From Parastagonospora avenae f. sp. tritici 18332-5 (taxonomy: Eukaryota; Ascomycota; Dothideomycetes; Pleosporales; Phaeosphaeriaceae): a stretch of DNA of 64,000 bases. Below are positions 1-10,981 of the stretch, piece by piece. Numbering within the stretch: position 1 is the stretch's first letter; every line of letters begins with the position of its first letter. A model generated the notes under the pieces. It was not told where the DNA came from and did not search any database. It saw only the letters and a list, made by a program, of their open reading frames with translations. The position numbers and the translations under genes are program-made. The stretch is taken from the NCBI GenBank assembly GCA_022559985.1, contig JAFJTR010000008.1, forward strand, positions 372,001 to 436,000. The letters are read 5' to 3'.

Positions 1-1256
1 CTACCGAGCGCACGATCATTCAGCTTGTCGACGGAGATCTTGATGCGCAAATCGCCGAAGGCCATAGTCGGTGGGGACGGTGGAGCTGTGGCGATTGACG
101 CGTGTTCGTAACGGGGTTCTGTATCAGAGACAGGAGCGTGTTCGAGCTCAACTTTGATATGGTTGGATTCTCTATGCAGACTTGATTCGTCGCCGATGAG
201 AGTGTCATCATTCTCAAGACCAATATCGGTTGAATCCTCGACAGGATCCGCCACTCCGCGAAGATCTTTGATCTCTGCAAGCGCAGACTCTAGTTCTAGC
301 TTCATGGCCTTGAGTTGTTCGTCCTTCTCGGAGGCTACACAGGCCGTATCTGCTTGTGCCTTTGCCGCTAGATCGCGCTCCTTGCGCAGGCCGTCATTCT
401 CACACTGGAAGTCTTGCAAGTCCTCTTTAAGTGAGTCGCGCTCGTGTCGAAGATTTATGTGGTCCTTCTCAAGGGGCTCGTGCTCCGCCTTGGGCATTTG
501 AAGCGCAGATGCGCTCTCATCCAGAGCAAGCTGTTTGGACACTGACTCAGCTGAAGACTTCTGGAGATCTCGCCGAGTTACATCGTGGTTTGATCCCTCG
601 ATTTTGAGTCTATTTTCCTGATACCGAAAGTTGTTCCTGAAGCTTGGCTTTCTCGCGGACTTGCTGGTCGTGCATTTCAGTGCATTCAGTAACGATGTCG
701 ACAAGAGATGCCTCAGAAGAATCGCACATGCTCTGCACACGGTCACGCTCTTGTGTCAAGGTCTTGAACTCAGTCTTCAGACGTGCGTTGTGCTCTTCGA
801 GTTCGGTGATCTTTCCATCTCGGACATCGATACGTGGTGTCTCAGTAATGACTTCCGCATTCCGCTGATTCTCTATTTTGATAATCTGCACCTTGATGTG
901 CTCACGTGGAACGTCGGAAGGACTAGTAATGTCTTGCTTATGACGTGTACGTGTAGCCTTCAGGTCATTCTTCAAGCCTTTAAGCTCAGCCTGGTATTGC
1001 TGCTTGACGCCAGCGCTGTTGGCGAGCAGCTGCATCTGGGATGCATGGCTCAAGAAGAATTGTTATTCGGACTCATGGCTGGATCGTGGACGCGGAGTGG
1101 CTTGCGAGCGAACGTTGGGAATTGCACACTGCGGATGCGCGTAGGCATGTCGACCGGTTGGTTCTGAGCGGTTGAGGTTGCGTTCGATGACCTTGAGTAA
1201 GCTTGAGAAGTGATGGGAGTAGAGCACCAGGCGAATAGTAGGGAGCTTTTATTCAC
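1..1256 (-). CDS. Coiled-coil protein, partial at left edge, interrupted reading frame
   Basis: Product not recognised. One reading frame runs from about 1256 to 625, and a second, shifted by one base, from about 618 to the window edge; both encode the same kind of Glu/Lys/Gln-rich heptad sequence, so I treat them as one gene. The 5' part (about 1200-1070) is Arg/Pro/Ser-rich, and the coiled coil begins near 1050. The 3' part ends in a less charged segment, GDLRIKISVDKLND, just before the edge, so the true C terminus is outside the window. Two problems exist. A TAA near 1064-1066 could lie inside a 78-nt intron (GTTCGC...CCCAG) that keeps frame. A one-base shift near 618-630 has no good intron to explain it. 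No convincing ATG opens the upstream frame, so the start is unknown. It could be a live gene with odd splicing, a decaying gene, or carry an assembly error. Confidence 0.5.
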
Positions 1257-1552
1257 GCAACGTGAATGATATGCCTAGTGCCTATCCTCTTTGCAAATTG
1301 TCGTACCCTGGTTGAACCGCAGAAGCTCTGGTGATGAGTAGAAAGCAGCTGATGCAGATGGAAGTAGCGGAGATCACTGGATGGTTTATATGACAAAGCG
1401 TCAGCAGCCCAAGCGGCAGTGAATTGAAAAAGAAGAGAACTTGGTGCCTGTTAGGCTAATATCGAGTGAAACTCGCAGTCAATGTACAGGATCTATCCCC
1501 ATCCAAAGTTGGAGAAAGCTGTCGCGAAAAGCTCTGACACGCTCTTATCAGC

Positions 1553-2743
1553 TCAGCCCACCCGACTCTTGCCCTCTCTCAATTCTTTGTTCTGCCGCTC
1601 TGCCTCTTCTAGCTTCCCTTCGAGCTCCGACTCATTTGCGAGCAATGCATTGATGGTGTGGCGAAGCTCATAGTTGCTCACTTCCACCCCTCCAGGCGCA
1701 CCTTTCTCATTTGCGTATTTGTTAAGCTGGGCGTTTGCTTGATCGCGCTGTTTCCGCAGTGAATTTGCCACACGGTTCGCGTCTTTGAGTAGTTCCTTCA
1801 AAGCATCTTCCTCCTCTCGGTCTCTTGCCTCTAGCCACTTCGTGAGCGCTTCTTCGAATTCCTCAAGACTTAGGCTCATGGAAGTGACATTGATCGTGTC
1901 CCCCAGGAGCTCTAACTTTGGCTTGAGCGAGTTGAGTTCTCTCGAAGCTTCCGCTACTTTGAGATCGGCGTCGCTCTTGATCTGCGTCATCTCTTCTTGT
2001 AGTTTTTGTTCTTTGCGCCCGGCCTTCTTCTCCCTACGCTTGACTTCCTTTGCCCTAACGATCACTTCATTGATCTTCTCGTTCATTACTCGTCTCTTGT
2101 CCTCGTGCTCTTTATACAAGTTCGATCTCTTGAACCTGCTAAGCTGGTACTGAAGCCGAGCGCAATAGCCCAGCGCGGTTGCGAAAACAAGATAGAACAC
2201 GTAGGGGAACCATGTATTGGAACGCAAAAATCCTGGTGGCACAGAATCACTGTATACAACCTTCGTGGGTTGTACCGTTTCCGTGATGGTTTTGGTGAAG
2301 GTGGGCTTAAGTGTAGTGGATTCCGTCGTCGTGATGTCAACGGACACGCTCTGGGTTACCGTTTGGGCAAATGGATAAACAGTCGAGGTGCAAGACTTGA
2401 TGGTCGTGGTAGAGGTTAGGGATTCCGTACGCCAATTGGTGGCGATGGAGGTTGACGTTATGGTCGAGTTAGGCACACTGGGTGTGACTGTAATCGTAGT
2501 GGTGGTACCGCTGGCGACTATCGTGGCAGGGGCGGCCTGGGTTTGTAGGATTGTTGAAATATAGGTGTCAGTCGTATGAGGAGAATAGTCATAAATGAAA
2601 GCATCGTCCTTTGCAGCTGTCCAGAACCATTTGCTCTTGCTGGGAGGTGTGGGTCCGCCGTATTGGTAGTATTGGGCACATGCGTAAAACATGGTCATTC
2701 CCAATGTCCAAGGCAGATTGTGTTCGATCAAACTCCCTATCAT
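1553..2743 (-). CDS. Predicted single-pass membrane protein, Ser/Thr-rich ectodomain and coiled-coil tail
   Basis: Product not recognised. The visible 396-residue frame has a short hydrophobic N-terminal stretch with Cys and Tyr. It is followed by about 100 residues very rich in Thr, Ser and Val (likely O-glycosylated), then one membrane span near residues 175-195 (YVFYLVFATALGYCARL). A basic patch follows, then about 190 residues of charged coiled coil to the stop. This order suggests an extracellular or lumenal stalk with a cytoplasmic coiled coil, like a surface sensor or tether; that is inference. The first ATG is at 2743, but the frame is open upstream to about 2802. A possible first exon at 3208-3136, encoding a hydrophobic leader (MDAIVSLVSSIASSIV), joins in phase through a 333-nt intron (GTAATA...CACTAG), which is long for a fungus. 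Its neighbour on the same strand is also a coiled-coil protein. Confidence 0.7.
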   Translation of the reverse strand: MIGSLIEHNLPWTLGMTMFYACAQYYQYGGPTPPSKSKWFWTAAKDDAFIYDYSPHTTDTYISTILQTQAAPATIVASGTTTTITVTPSVPNSTITSTSIATNWRTESLTSTTTIKSCTSTVYPFAQTVTQSVSVDITTTESTTLKPTFTKTITETVQPTKVVYSDSVPPGFLRSNTWFPYVFYLVFATALGYCARLQYQLSRFKRSNLYKEHEDKRRVMNEKINEVIVRAKEVKRREKKAGRKEQKLQEEMTQIKSDADLKVAEASRELNSLKPKLELLGDTINVTSMSLSLEEFEEALTKWLEARDREEEDALKELLKDANRVANSLRKQRDQANAQLNKYANEKGAPGGVEVSNYELRHTINALLANESELEGKLEEAERQNKELREGKSRVG

Positions 2744-2802
2744 TTCCGCTATTCTAGCTCGCGTGTCCTTGAATATTCGGTTTTCGATGATTTTGAGGGT
2801 AG

Positions 2803-4287
2803 CTAGTGTTGGTTACTTGTCGGCTGTAAGACGTGTCGTACGCAGAGTGTTGGAGTCAGGGAGTGCCGCGAGAATGGGCAGGTGATGAGTTTGCACTGCT
2901 TAGCAAACAAAGGGCTTGGTGAAAGTGAGCCAGACAATGGACCTGTACACGTGTAACAATAGTAATTGGGGGTGAACATGAATAAACACCGCATTCACAG
3001 TAATAAGCGAAACAGTGAGGACGAAACAAAGAAAGTGTGATTCGAACCTCTCCCCAATCGCGCATTCAAGGCCACAATGTTGCAGGCTTAGTTCATCGGA
3101 GCAAAGAAATACAGGCTGTGTTGTGACTGTATTACCTTTGGCATGGGCATATACATAGGTTACGATTGAGGAAGCTATGGAGCTCACGAGAGACACAATA
3201 GCATCCACTCGCCTATGTAGCGATACACGGTATGCGAATATAACAACCGCTTCTGCTCCGAAGGAGTGATCTCACGCAAGGAGAGTGAGTACACAGTGCG
3301 TTGGCTCCAGTCGCAGTCGGGCCTGTTAACCCCAAATCGAGAGCATTCGGCAGCGATGCTGATCGCCGTCGCTTGTGGATATGGTTATGCTCTTTGAAGG
3401 GAACAGCAGATGCAATGACGAGGGGGTGAAAGAAGGTCCGATGTGACCGTGCGGGGCACCACGTGGGCCGAATTTGGCTAGCGCCCCACCCTCTTTCACA
3501 ACGACATCTTCGGGCGAAACAGCACACGACACTGCAAGGTAGCAAGCGCTAATGCGATGATGGCATTTGGCTCCCCAGAAATTGCATATATCATCTCTTT
3601 GACTAGATGGACCGGAAACGGCATGCAGACATAGCATCGAGCTCTTTGCGACCTAGGCTTCCACGGTCATTTTGTATTACGGACGCTACCTACGTCATGT
3701 AGACGCGCATAGAGTGGAATCTTGCTCCTAAATACTGGACTTAATTCCGTTCAGCTATACGTGTTTGTTCCATTCAATGGAGGCTGAGCAACAAAACTGA
3801 TCTCGAACCCTTGTAGGTACCAGATGCACACTCATTGCCTAATTGGGTCAAAGTACCCGGTCACACATTCTCACCGCAACGGAACTATGAACCCGCACTG
3901 GAAGCCACCAACAGTAAACGGCAGTCAAGCGGGTTTCTAGGCGCTCCAGGTCGCTATATCCCCAGAGTCTTGACTTAGCATGCAGTTCTACTCCACTTCA
4001 GTCCTGAGATTCCGCACCTTGCATACCTTCCCTGTTCTCGCATATACATTTGCCGCAATCTCTTGCCAATCATAAAGTGTTCCAATACCCCATCTCCCAA
4101 CGCTTGACCTGCTTTTTAAACACTCTGCATCTCTTCTGGCGTAGTGTTGCCGTATACCCGGGTCTATCTTCTGTCTATCAAGCCAACGCTTTTGCATCAC
4201 TGCGGCTATTTCGGTTACTGTGGCCATCTAAATTTGAGACCTTAACACTGAGCGGACATTACGTGCTTCTGAGATACCCATCTTCGC
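2803..4287. other. Intergenic region, no supported gene
   Basis: About 1.5 kb between two divergent genes. It may contain the leader exon of the membrane protein to the left (3136-3208, minus strand) and the promoter of the GlcG-domain gene to the right. Open frames here have no recognisable domain and overlap on both strands. A CACGTG (E-box type) occurs near 3460. Nothing else stands out. Confidence 0.5.
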
Positions 4288-5135
4288 ATGGCACCGATGG
4301 CTGCAGCAACGACATCCACACCGACCCTCACGCAAGGCGGCGCAAGGGTCGCTTCACAAGCAGCAGAGCAACATGCACTCGAGCTTGGCGTGCCCATGTA
4401 AGAACACCCACTAAACTCTAAGGCAAAACATTACTTACGCGTGCTCAGGTCCATAGCAGTAGTGGACGCGCACTGCCACCTCTTGAGCTTCACGCGAATG
4501 GATGGCTCGAAAATCACATCGATCAACACTGCAATGGACATGGCTTTCACAGCAGCGGGCAACCGGATACCAACATCAGCCTGTTAGTACTTCCCTCGCG
4601 CATAGCCACTTATGAGCAATGACTAACACCTCCACCAGACCAAGAGAATGCCTGGCCCGGCAGCGCGACCTCAGGCATCGGCAACGCGATCTCCGGCCGC
4701 TTCTGCACCCTCGGCGGCGGCATACCGATTTTCTGCCCATCAGGCAGCGGCGACATACTTGGTGCAATCGGATGCTCAACCGGTACATCGAACCAGGACG
4801 AAGCCGCTGCGAAGATCGGCCGTGATGCCGTGCTCGCATTGATACGCAAAGAGAAGCTCGATGAGGAGCTGAGGGTGGAGAATGAGAGACAAGCAGTGCT
4901 TATGCTGTGGAAGGAGAAGGAGGAGGAGGTTGGCACATTAAGGGAGGAATTGGAGCGAGGAAGTAAGAGGATGCGGTATGATGAGTACGGTGGGGGTAGG
5001 AAGAGCAGTGTCGCACTGAGCACGAGTGGGAGCTTGAGTGGGAGGAGCGTCATGCCGGATACACCGCCTGAGGACGGCGAGATTCAACCAAGCTTTGTGG
5101 GCGAGGTCGCTCTGGGCACGGCGATGAGGGTGTAG
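4288..5135 (+). CDS. GlcG/HbpS (DUF336) domain protein with coiled-coil tail
   Basis: Spliced model: exons 4288-4397, 4449-4582 and 4639-5135, with introns of 51 and 56 nt; the second has a TGACTAAC branch site. The product is 246 residues. Residues about 5-165 match the GlcG/HbpS heme-binding-like fold: an N-terminal helix (LTQGGARVASQAAEQHALEL), then SIAVVDAHCHLLSFTRMDGS, the helix with MDMAFTAAG, and the Gly-rich loop TLGGGIPIF. Bacterial members bind or help degrade heme or assist glycolate use; fungal members are mostly uncharacterised, so the activity is not claimed. The family domain is normally about 140 residues; here about 80 more follow, a charged coiled coil and then an acidic Ser/Pro tail. 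The ATG at 4288 opens the domain directly, with another Met three codons later. It converges on the monooxygenase gene, with 186 bp between stop codons. Confidence 0.85.
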
Positions 5136-5321
5136 TTAGCATCATGTTCGAGGTGTTCAAGGCGTTTTGGCGGAGGCTGTTCTGGCTTATTCGCAATTCT
5201 CAGGTATCATGCAAGGGCGTACAAATGGCGCAGGCAAAAGGAGGATGCCCTGCTCTATAATGAAATGTATCATGAGTCATGACCATATACCCTCGATACG
5301 GGAGTGCTTCTTCACATGACC

Positions 5322-7494
5322 CTAGCTACCGTCGCCCTTCTTAAGGAGTCTCTCAACCTCACCACGGTGCTTATTTAGCAGGTCGTTCAACTCAGCTTGG
5401 TGCCTCGCTTGTAAATCAGAGTACTGCTGTACGAGTGTTCTTTCGTCGACCTTGGGCGTTTGCGCAAATGCTTGCGCCGCAGGCTTCACCGAAGTCTCAG
5501 CGTCACTAGTACCGTTGGTGACAGTTTGCTGCTCACCATCCTTCTCGTTGTACCTTACATCCAATCCAGCAAGGTCATTCGCGTTCCTCCAGTCTGTGAG
5601 GATCTTGATGAACGCCGGGCTGCCGTATGCGTATGTCGCATTGCGCGCCGCCGACAAAGAAGGCTTGCCCTCGTTGTTGTAATAACCGGGCGTACACTCC
5701 TTGAAGAAATCGCCCCGGAGGGCAGTACCCTTCACAATGGTGTCACACCAGGCCTCTTCAGCTTCTTGGGTAGGCTCGACCGTTCTGATGTCGCGCTTCT
5801 GGCACTCAGAGATGACGTACGCGAAGTGCCGCGCCTGTTCAGCCGTGACATGCATGAAGTTTGGCGTGAGTGCGGCCTGTACGACGGAGACCCAGAAGCA
5901 GTTTGGAAACTCACGACTCGCCCATCCATGGAGTGTCGACGCACCGTCCTTCCACTTCTCGGACGTGGTCATGCCGTTACGGCCATAGATCTCCATGCCA
6001 GTTTTGTGAGACCACTCGTTCGCGAGCTCAAAGCCAGTGGCGTAGATCAAGCAGTCGATTTCAAACTCTTCTCCGTTGGCAACAACACCCTTCTCGGATA
6101 TACGCTCAACTCCTTGCCCTTTGGTGTCGACGAGCTTGACGTTGGGCCTGTTGAAGGTATCTAAATATTCGTCATGGAAACAAGGGCGTTTGCAGAACTG
6201 GTTATACCACGGCTTCAGTGCATCCGCAGTCTCCTTGTCCTTCACGACTTCATCAGTTCTTGCCCTGATGCTTTCCATCTTCTTGAAGTCCGCGAGCTGA
6301 CGTTGTGCCGCAGCTTTGACCGGATCATTAGGATCGACCTTTGCTGTCAAAAGGTCACGGATGATGTCAGTCCATCTGTCGCCAACCATGTCTTCCTTCT
6401 CAAACCCGCCATTGACAATGCTGTCGAAGTTGTTCATGCGCTCCTGCTGCCACCCCTTCTTCAACGTCTTTGCCCACTCCATATCTGTTGGTCTATTACC
6501 GCGCACGTCTATAGACGATGGTGTGCGTTGGAAGACATATAATTGCTTTGCCCATGCGCCTAGGTGAGGCACAATCTGTACAGCAGTAGCTCCAGTACCA
6601 ATGATGCCGACACGCTTGTCTTTCAGCTTCTCTAGTCCACCGGAAGGGTCTCCACCGGTATAGTTGAAATCCCATCGTGACGAATGGAAGGAATGGCCCT
6701 TGAAGTCTTCAATTCCAGGTACACCAAGAAGCTTTGGTCGATGCAGTGGGCCGGCCGCTGGAATGATGAAGCGTGATTTGATCTTGTCACCCCGTGCTGT
6801 TGATGTCGTCCATTTACCCTCTTCTTCATTCCAGCGCATCTCTTTCGTTTCTGTCTGGAATAGTGCACGAGAGTATAAGTCAAATTTCTCGCCGATCATC
6901 CGGGAATGCTTCAAGAGCTCTTTTGCCTTGGCGTACTTCTCTGTTGGCATGTAGTCCACTTCTTCCAGCAAAGGCATGTAAATGTAGCTTTCGATGTCAC
7001 ACGCGGCACCTGGGTATCTGTTCCAGTACCTTTGGGTAGAGCATTAGCGTCTCCACAGTCGACAATTTGATCGTGGAATTCAAGAGTGCCTACCATGTAC
7101 CACCAAAATCCCCAGCTTTCTCAATGATCCTGAAGTCATTGACACCAGCCTCAATCAAGCGCACTGCAACCACCTGCGCTCCATATCCACCACCAACGAT
7201 AACAACATCGACCTCTTCCTCAATGGGCTCGCGCTCGAACCCTGATTCTACCCATGGATCTTTCAAGAAATGTGATAATTTGCCATCCAGCAGAAGATAC
7301 TGCTCAACACCCTGGTTGCGCGTGAGCCGCCTGTCGCGCTCGGCCAAGTACTTCTCCTTCAGTGCAGCAGGGTCAAATGGAAGTGGTTCTTCCTGTGCAA
7401 GTTCGCCGGTCTTGATGTCGACTACAGTCTTCTCGGTTTGGGGAATGGGCACTTCAGCTACAGGAGCTGGTGCAACAGGTCCTTTTGCAGCCAT
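5322..7494 (-). CDS. Baeyer-Villiger-type FAD/NADPH monooxygenase
   Basis: Spliced model: exon 7494-7094, a 64-nt intron, exon 7029-5322; 702 residues. It belongs to the class B flavin monooxygenases, which insert oxygen into ketones using FAD and NADPH; the substrate cannot be read from sequence. An N-terminal extension of about 95 residues precedes the FAD Rossmann motif at 101-106 (GGGYGA; the usual last Gly is Ala). The split codon encodes Trp134 of the FGGTWYWNRYPG segment. The family fingerprint FKGHSFHSSRW is at 243-253, the NADPH Rossmann motif GTGATA at 278-283, and an ATG-type motif (YATGFE) further on. The last 35 residues form a short coiled coil (HQAELNDLLNKHRGEVERLL), unusual for the family. 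No neighbouring biosynthetic genes point to a pathway. A catabolic or detoxifying role is possible. Confidence 0.92.
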
Positions 7495-9593
7495 GGTGAG
7501 GTGATGCTAGACGTATGGCAGAGTGCGGCGTGAGAATGTTTGATGGCGGACAAAGAAAAGTATACTCGCAGAGCACTAGATGGAGTCCGCAAGTACTCTT
7601 TAGACCATGCACACGTAGCCGCGGCATCTTGCAAGATGTAGCTTCCCCACCTTCTTACATGTACTATGTGCCACTTGCTAAGGCCGCATGCCGAATCAAA
7701 GGCGGGGCTGAGAGACACCAACACGGCGAATCTGTAGGGCGGGAAGCCATGGTCCGCCTGAAAGAAAGTCAGCTGCACGTTGCGATGCGGATCTTGCGAT
7801 CTGCTGTACGTGACTCGCATCCGAGGATTCCAACTTTTGCTTGCTGCCTCGAAGTGGACTCTGGGGGAGGAGGGGCAGAGCCGCAATGCCACCGATCTGC
7901 GACTAGATCCGGACGAGTCGAATTCTCCGATCATGTTGCATCACGATTAATATCCTCTTGAAGCGTGAGAAATAACCACTGATGCGTAGAGATTTGTCTT
8001 GGTGTACTGCGGGATGCTCATGACGTCTTTGCGCATCGATGCACACTCGGGCACGTGGCTAGTCTTCGATCGCCTACATCTTGACGAAGTCTTGCATTCG
8101 CCCTGGAGCATTCGAGCAATCAGCATAAATAGTTCGAATTGGTCATCATCGTCTATTTCGTTGATTATGGTGTGTCCAACACACATGGACATCGTGCCCA
8201 GGTGGTCCAAATTGGTCGGCACGTGAAATGCGATGCGCTTGGCGCAACTTCTGATGTCCTCTGCACCAACTAATCTTGCTCTTTCCATCATGACCGATTC
8301 GGGAAGCAACGTACACCCGCGTCTGCCATTGCTTTCTCAGAAGAGTGCCGATGCGACTGCTTGCACTGCGACTCAAGGTTGCGAAATCGCCAGTGGACAC
8401 CATTTCTGCATTGATGCATTGCTGCATCATTCGTGTACTCGACCAACACCACGAGCTTGTCTATCTCCTGCAAACATCAGCGCACATTGAGGAGCCTGTG
8501 GTACACCTTGCCTCTGATTTAGCACAAGTACGACCAGCAGTATATCGATGTAGAAAACGCAGCCATGGTCATGTTTCATCGCCAACCCACCACAACGGTC
8601 CACCCCTTAGCACAATATCAGAACGTCGGAGATGGATATACCCAGGGATCGCACTGCCCAGGCTATCAAAAGGCGGAGGCCGAACATGCGTTCATCTCAT
8701 GCCCCCAGTTGCCCCGGCGATAACATCTAATTCAGCAAACTCGTTCTACACGCAATGACCTCTAGAGTCCAGACAAATTGATCACCCCTTTTGCATCGTC
8801 TTCCTGGCCGTTGCTGGAAATTGCGATGTTCACTGTCGATATCCGCCCCTTGCGCGCGTCGCTATAAAAGTATGGCATGGTGGCCAGTAATAGCAAGGTG
8901 TGCATTGACGGCCATGTGATGAGGCTAAAAACGTGGGTGCATGTTTTTGTGCAACCCTTTCATTGCGCAACTCCCTCCGCATGTTTCTATTCCTCGGGCG
9001 TTGGCGATCGGCAACCTTATTTTGACTCGGTATTGAGATGCGAACTATTTAGCGCCTTGGAGTACTCAGTGAAGCTGGATTTGACTCGGATAGCTGCTAG
9101 AAATCAATATTGGCTGGCTGAGAGGCGGCGCGGCAATTCAGGTACGCGGCTGGGCAGGGTCTGAGCGATACGGTTGGCCGCGGTTACTGATTTCTCAATC
9201 TGCGTAGCCGCTTGTGATCAGGGGGGCAAGCGGCGTGGTTTTGGCCATTCGACAGTCGCAAGGAAGGGTACTGTGTGATACTGAGTTTTGAGACGTGGAG
9301 TTGCGATTGCAAAGTGCTGTCATTGCAGTCTTTTTTGGCTAAGTTAGCATCTCCTCACAGCAACAAATGTTGAATCGCAAAATTTTGGCTCGTGAAATCG
9401 TGAAGACGTCAATTTGCAACAGACGATGCAGTTTTCCCTAATAGATAATACAAGGGATAAAGAAGCGTACAGTAAACGTACGATACAGAAGAAGCGAAAA
9501 GTGTCCAAGCACCCGCACAAGTGCGTTTTGTCCCCAAACCACCTATATACCCAAAGAAAAGACCCCTATATTCACAGATAACGGATGAAGCGT
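7495..9593. other. Gene-poor intergenic region, about 2.1 kb
   Basis: The region holds the promoter of the monooxygenase (minus strand) and the 3' flank of the CAP-domain gene. Open frames of up to about 158 codons exist on both strands and overlap one another. None has a recognisable domain, signal peptide or good splice pattern. I see no repeat or RNA gene. Confidence 0.5.
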
Positions 9594-10379
9594 CTATGCA
9601 AGATCGCAGCACCAGATACCCTGGTGGAGCGCACATCCAATCTTGGAGTACTGCGCGGAGGTGAGGATCTCGGCGTGGCCAGTCTGGCCTTCGTATGCCC
9701 AGCCCTGGGACATCTTGCCGCAAACGCCGTCGAGACCGGGGGTCTGGGGAAGCTCGCAAAGCCAGCCGCCGACGAAGACCTTGGTGAAGTTGTCGTTGCC
9801 CTGGTCGTCCTTGCCATCCTTGCCGGGGGCGAGAACCTGACCGAATGTGCCAGCGTTCAGCTTGTGGATCATGACACCATTGCTGGAGACGACGGTGTCC
9901 ATGGCGTTTGACTCGAGCTTAGAGTCGTGGGAGAGCTCCTTCAGGCCCAGCTTAGCGCGCCATTCAGCGACGACGCCCATGTAGCCTGAGTCGGCGGGAG
10001 GAGCTGGTTGGGGCTCGGGAGTGGGAGTGGGGGTAGGAACCGGAGCGGGAGCTGGGGTGTATGCAGGAGCCGAGTAGGCGGGCTGCGATGGGGCGGGGGC
10101 CTCATACACAGGTGTAGACTGAGGAGGCTCAACGTACACGGATGATGGCTTGGGAGGCTCGACAACGACGGTGGTGGTGGGCGCAGCGGGAGCTGGTACT
10201 GGCTCGGGGGCAGGAGTAGCAGATGGAATTGGGTATCCCTCGGTCACGTAGCAGGTTTCGATGACAGTCTCAACGACAACGACGACGTTCTTCTTGGGCT
10301 CCTGCTGTCCGTAGCCTCCGTAGCTAGGAGCGGCAATGGCTGCGCCAGCAAGGGCAGCGATAGCGAAAGCGGCACGCAT
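9594..10379 (-). CDS. Secreted CAP/PR-1-like protein with Pro-rich linker
   Basis: A single exon of 261 residues. Residues 1-17 form a clean signal peptide (MRAAFAIAALAGAAIAA). About 110 residues of Pro/Ala/Thr/Val-rich linker follow, with repeated PAP, PTP and VEPP elements. Residues about 131-261 form a CAP/SCP-like domain: the helix YMGVVAEWRAKLGLKELSHDSKL, then GTFGQVLAPG, and the C-terminal block GHAEILTSAQYSKIGCAL with four Cys near the end (CALHQGIWCC). Fungal CAP proteins bind sterols or lipids, or act at the host surface; which applies here is unknown. The usual CAP catalytic-like His/Glu pair is only partly visible (GHAEIL). It sits in a gene-poor block with two other predicted secreted proteins, which fits an environment- or host-facing role. 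Confidence 0.85.
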   Translation of the reverse strand: MRAAFAIAALAGAAIAAPSYGGYGQQEPKKNVVVVVETVIETCYVTEGYPIPSATPAPEPVPAPAAPTTTVVVEPPKPSSVYVEPPQSTPVYEAPAPSQPAYSAPAYTPAPAPVPTPTPTPEPQPAPPADSGYMGVVAEWRAKLGLKELSHDSKLESNAMDTVVSSNGVMIHKLNAGTFGQVLAPGKDGKDDQGNDNFTKVFVGGWLCELPQTPGLDGVCGKMSQGWAYEGQTGHAEILTSAQYSKIGCALHQGIWCCDLA

Positions 10380-10744
10380 TTTGTTTTGGTAGATCTAGTG
10401 TACTTGGTGTTTGTTGGTGTTGGGCCTGAAGGATCTGGAGGATTTGAGGTCGGTCCGACGAGAGTGTGTTGGTAGCTGTGTAAAAAGAATGATAGTGCCA
10501 AATGGCGGTAGTGAACGTGGTGTCAAAGAGTGACTGGTAGTGAGTGACTGGATAGTGTCGAAACCTGGAAGTCGCAGACCTGGATCGAAGAAGTATGTGA
10601 AGGAAAGGAAAAGAGGGGATATATACCGAATAGGCATATGAGCGCTTCGCAAGCCCTCGCGAGCAGGAAATGAAAGCAAGTGCCATGGCGCGGGCCACCG
10701 ACCCCATGCGCCGCACATGTGCTTGTACCTGGCGCTAGCGAGTT

Positions 10745-10981
10745 CTAGGCGAAGGCACCATCGTGACCAAGCTCTTGGTAGCCGTATTGGATCCTTTCAT
10801 TTCCTTTGACCGACCATTGTTGAAGCTGACCTTGTGCTGACTCCATCACACTGTTAGTTGAGGCGACAGGGCTTTGATGACCACTGGCCATATCGGCAAT
10901 GTCATTGTATTTTTCTTGGTCCGCTATCGCTTTGGATTTGTAGCAGAGAGAACGCGCGCTCGACGGCGTCTGTTCTGGCAT
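10745..10981 (-). CDS. Possible small protein, unknown
   Basis: A 78-codon frame starting with ATG at 10981, not recognised. It is rich in Ser, Gln and Ala, with no signal peptide and no membrane segment. Its second half (QGQLQQWSVKGNERIQYGYQ) looks more protein-like than most random frames here. There is no intron evidence and no conserved neighbour. It may be chance; transcript data would decide. Confidence 0.2.
   Translation of the reverse strand: MPEQTPSSARSLCYKSKAIADQEKYNDIADMASGHQSPVASTNSVMESAQGQLQQWSVKGNERIQYGYQELGHDGAFA

Noticed and set aside
3038..3056. GGTTCGAATC on the minus strand, resembling a tRNA B box
   Set aside because: The flanking bases cannot form a T-arm stem, and no matching A box, anticodon arm or acceptor stem is present.
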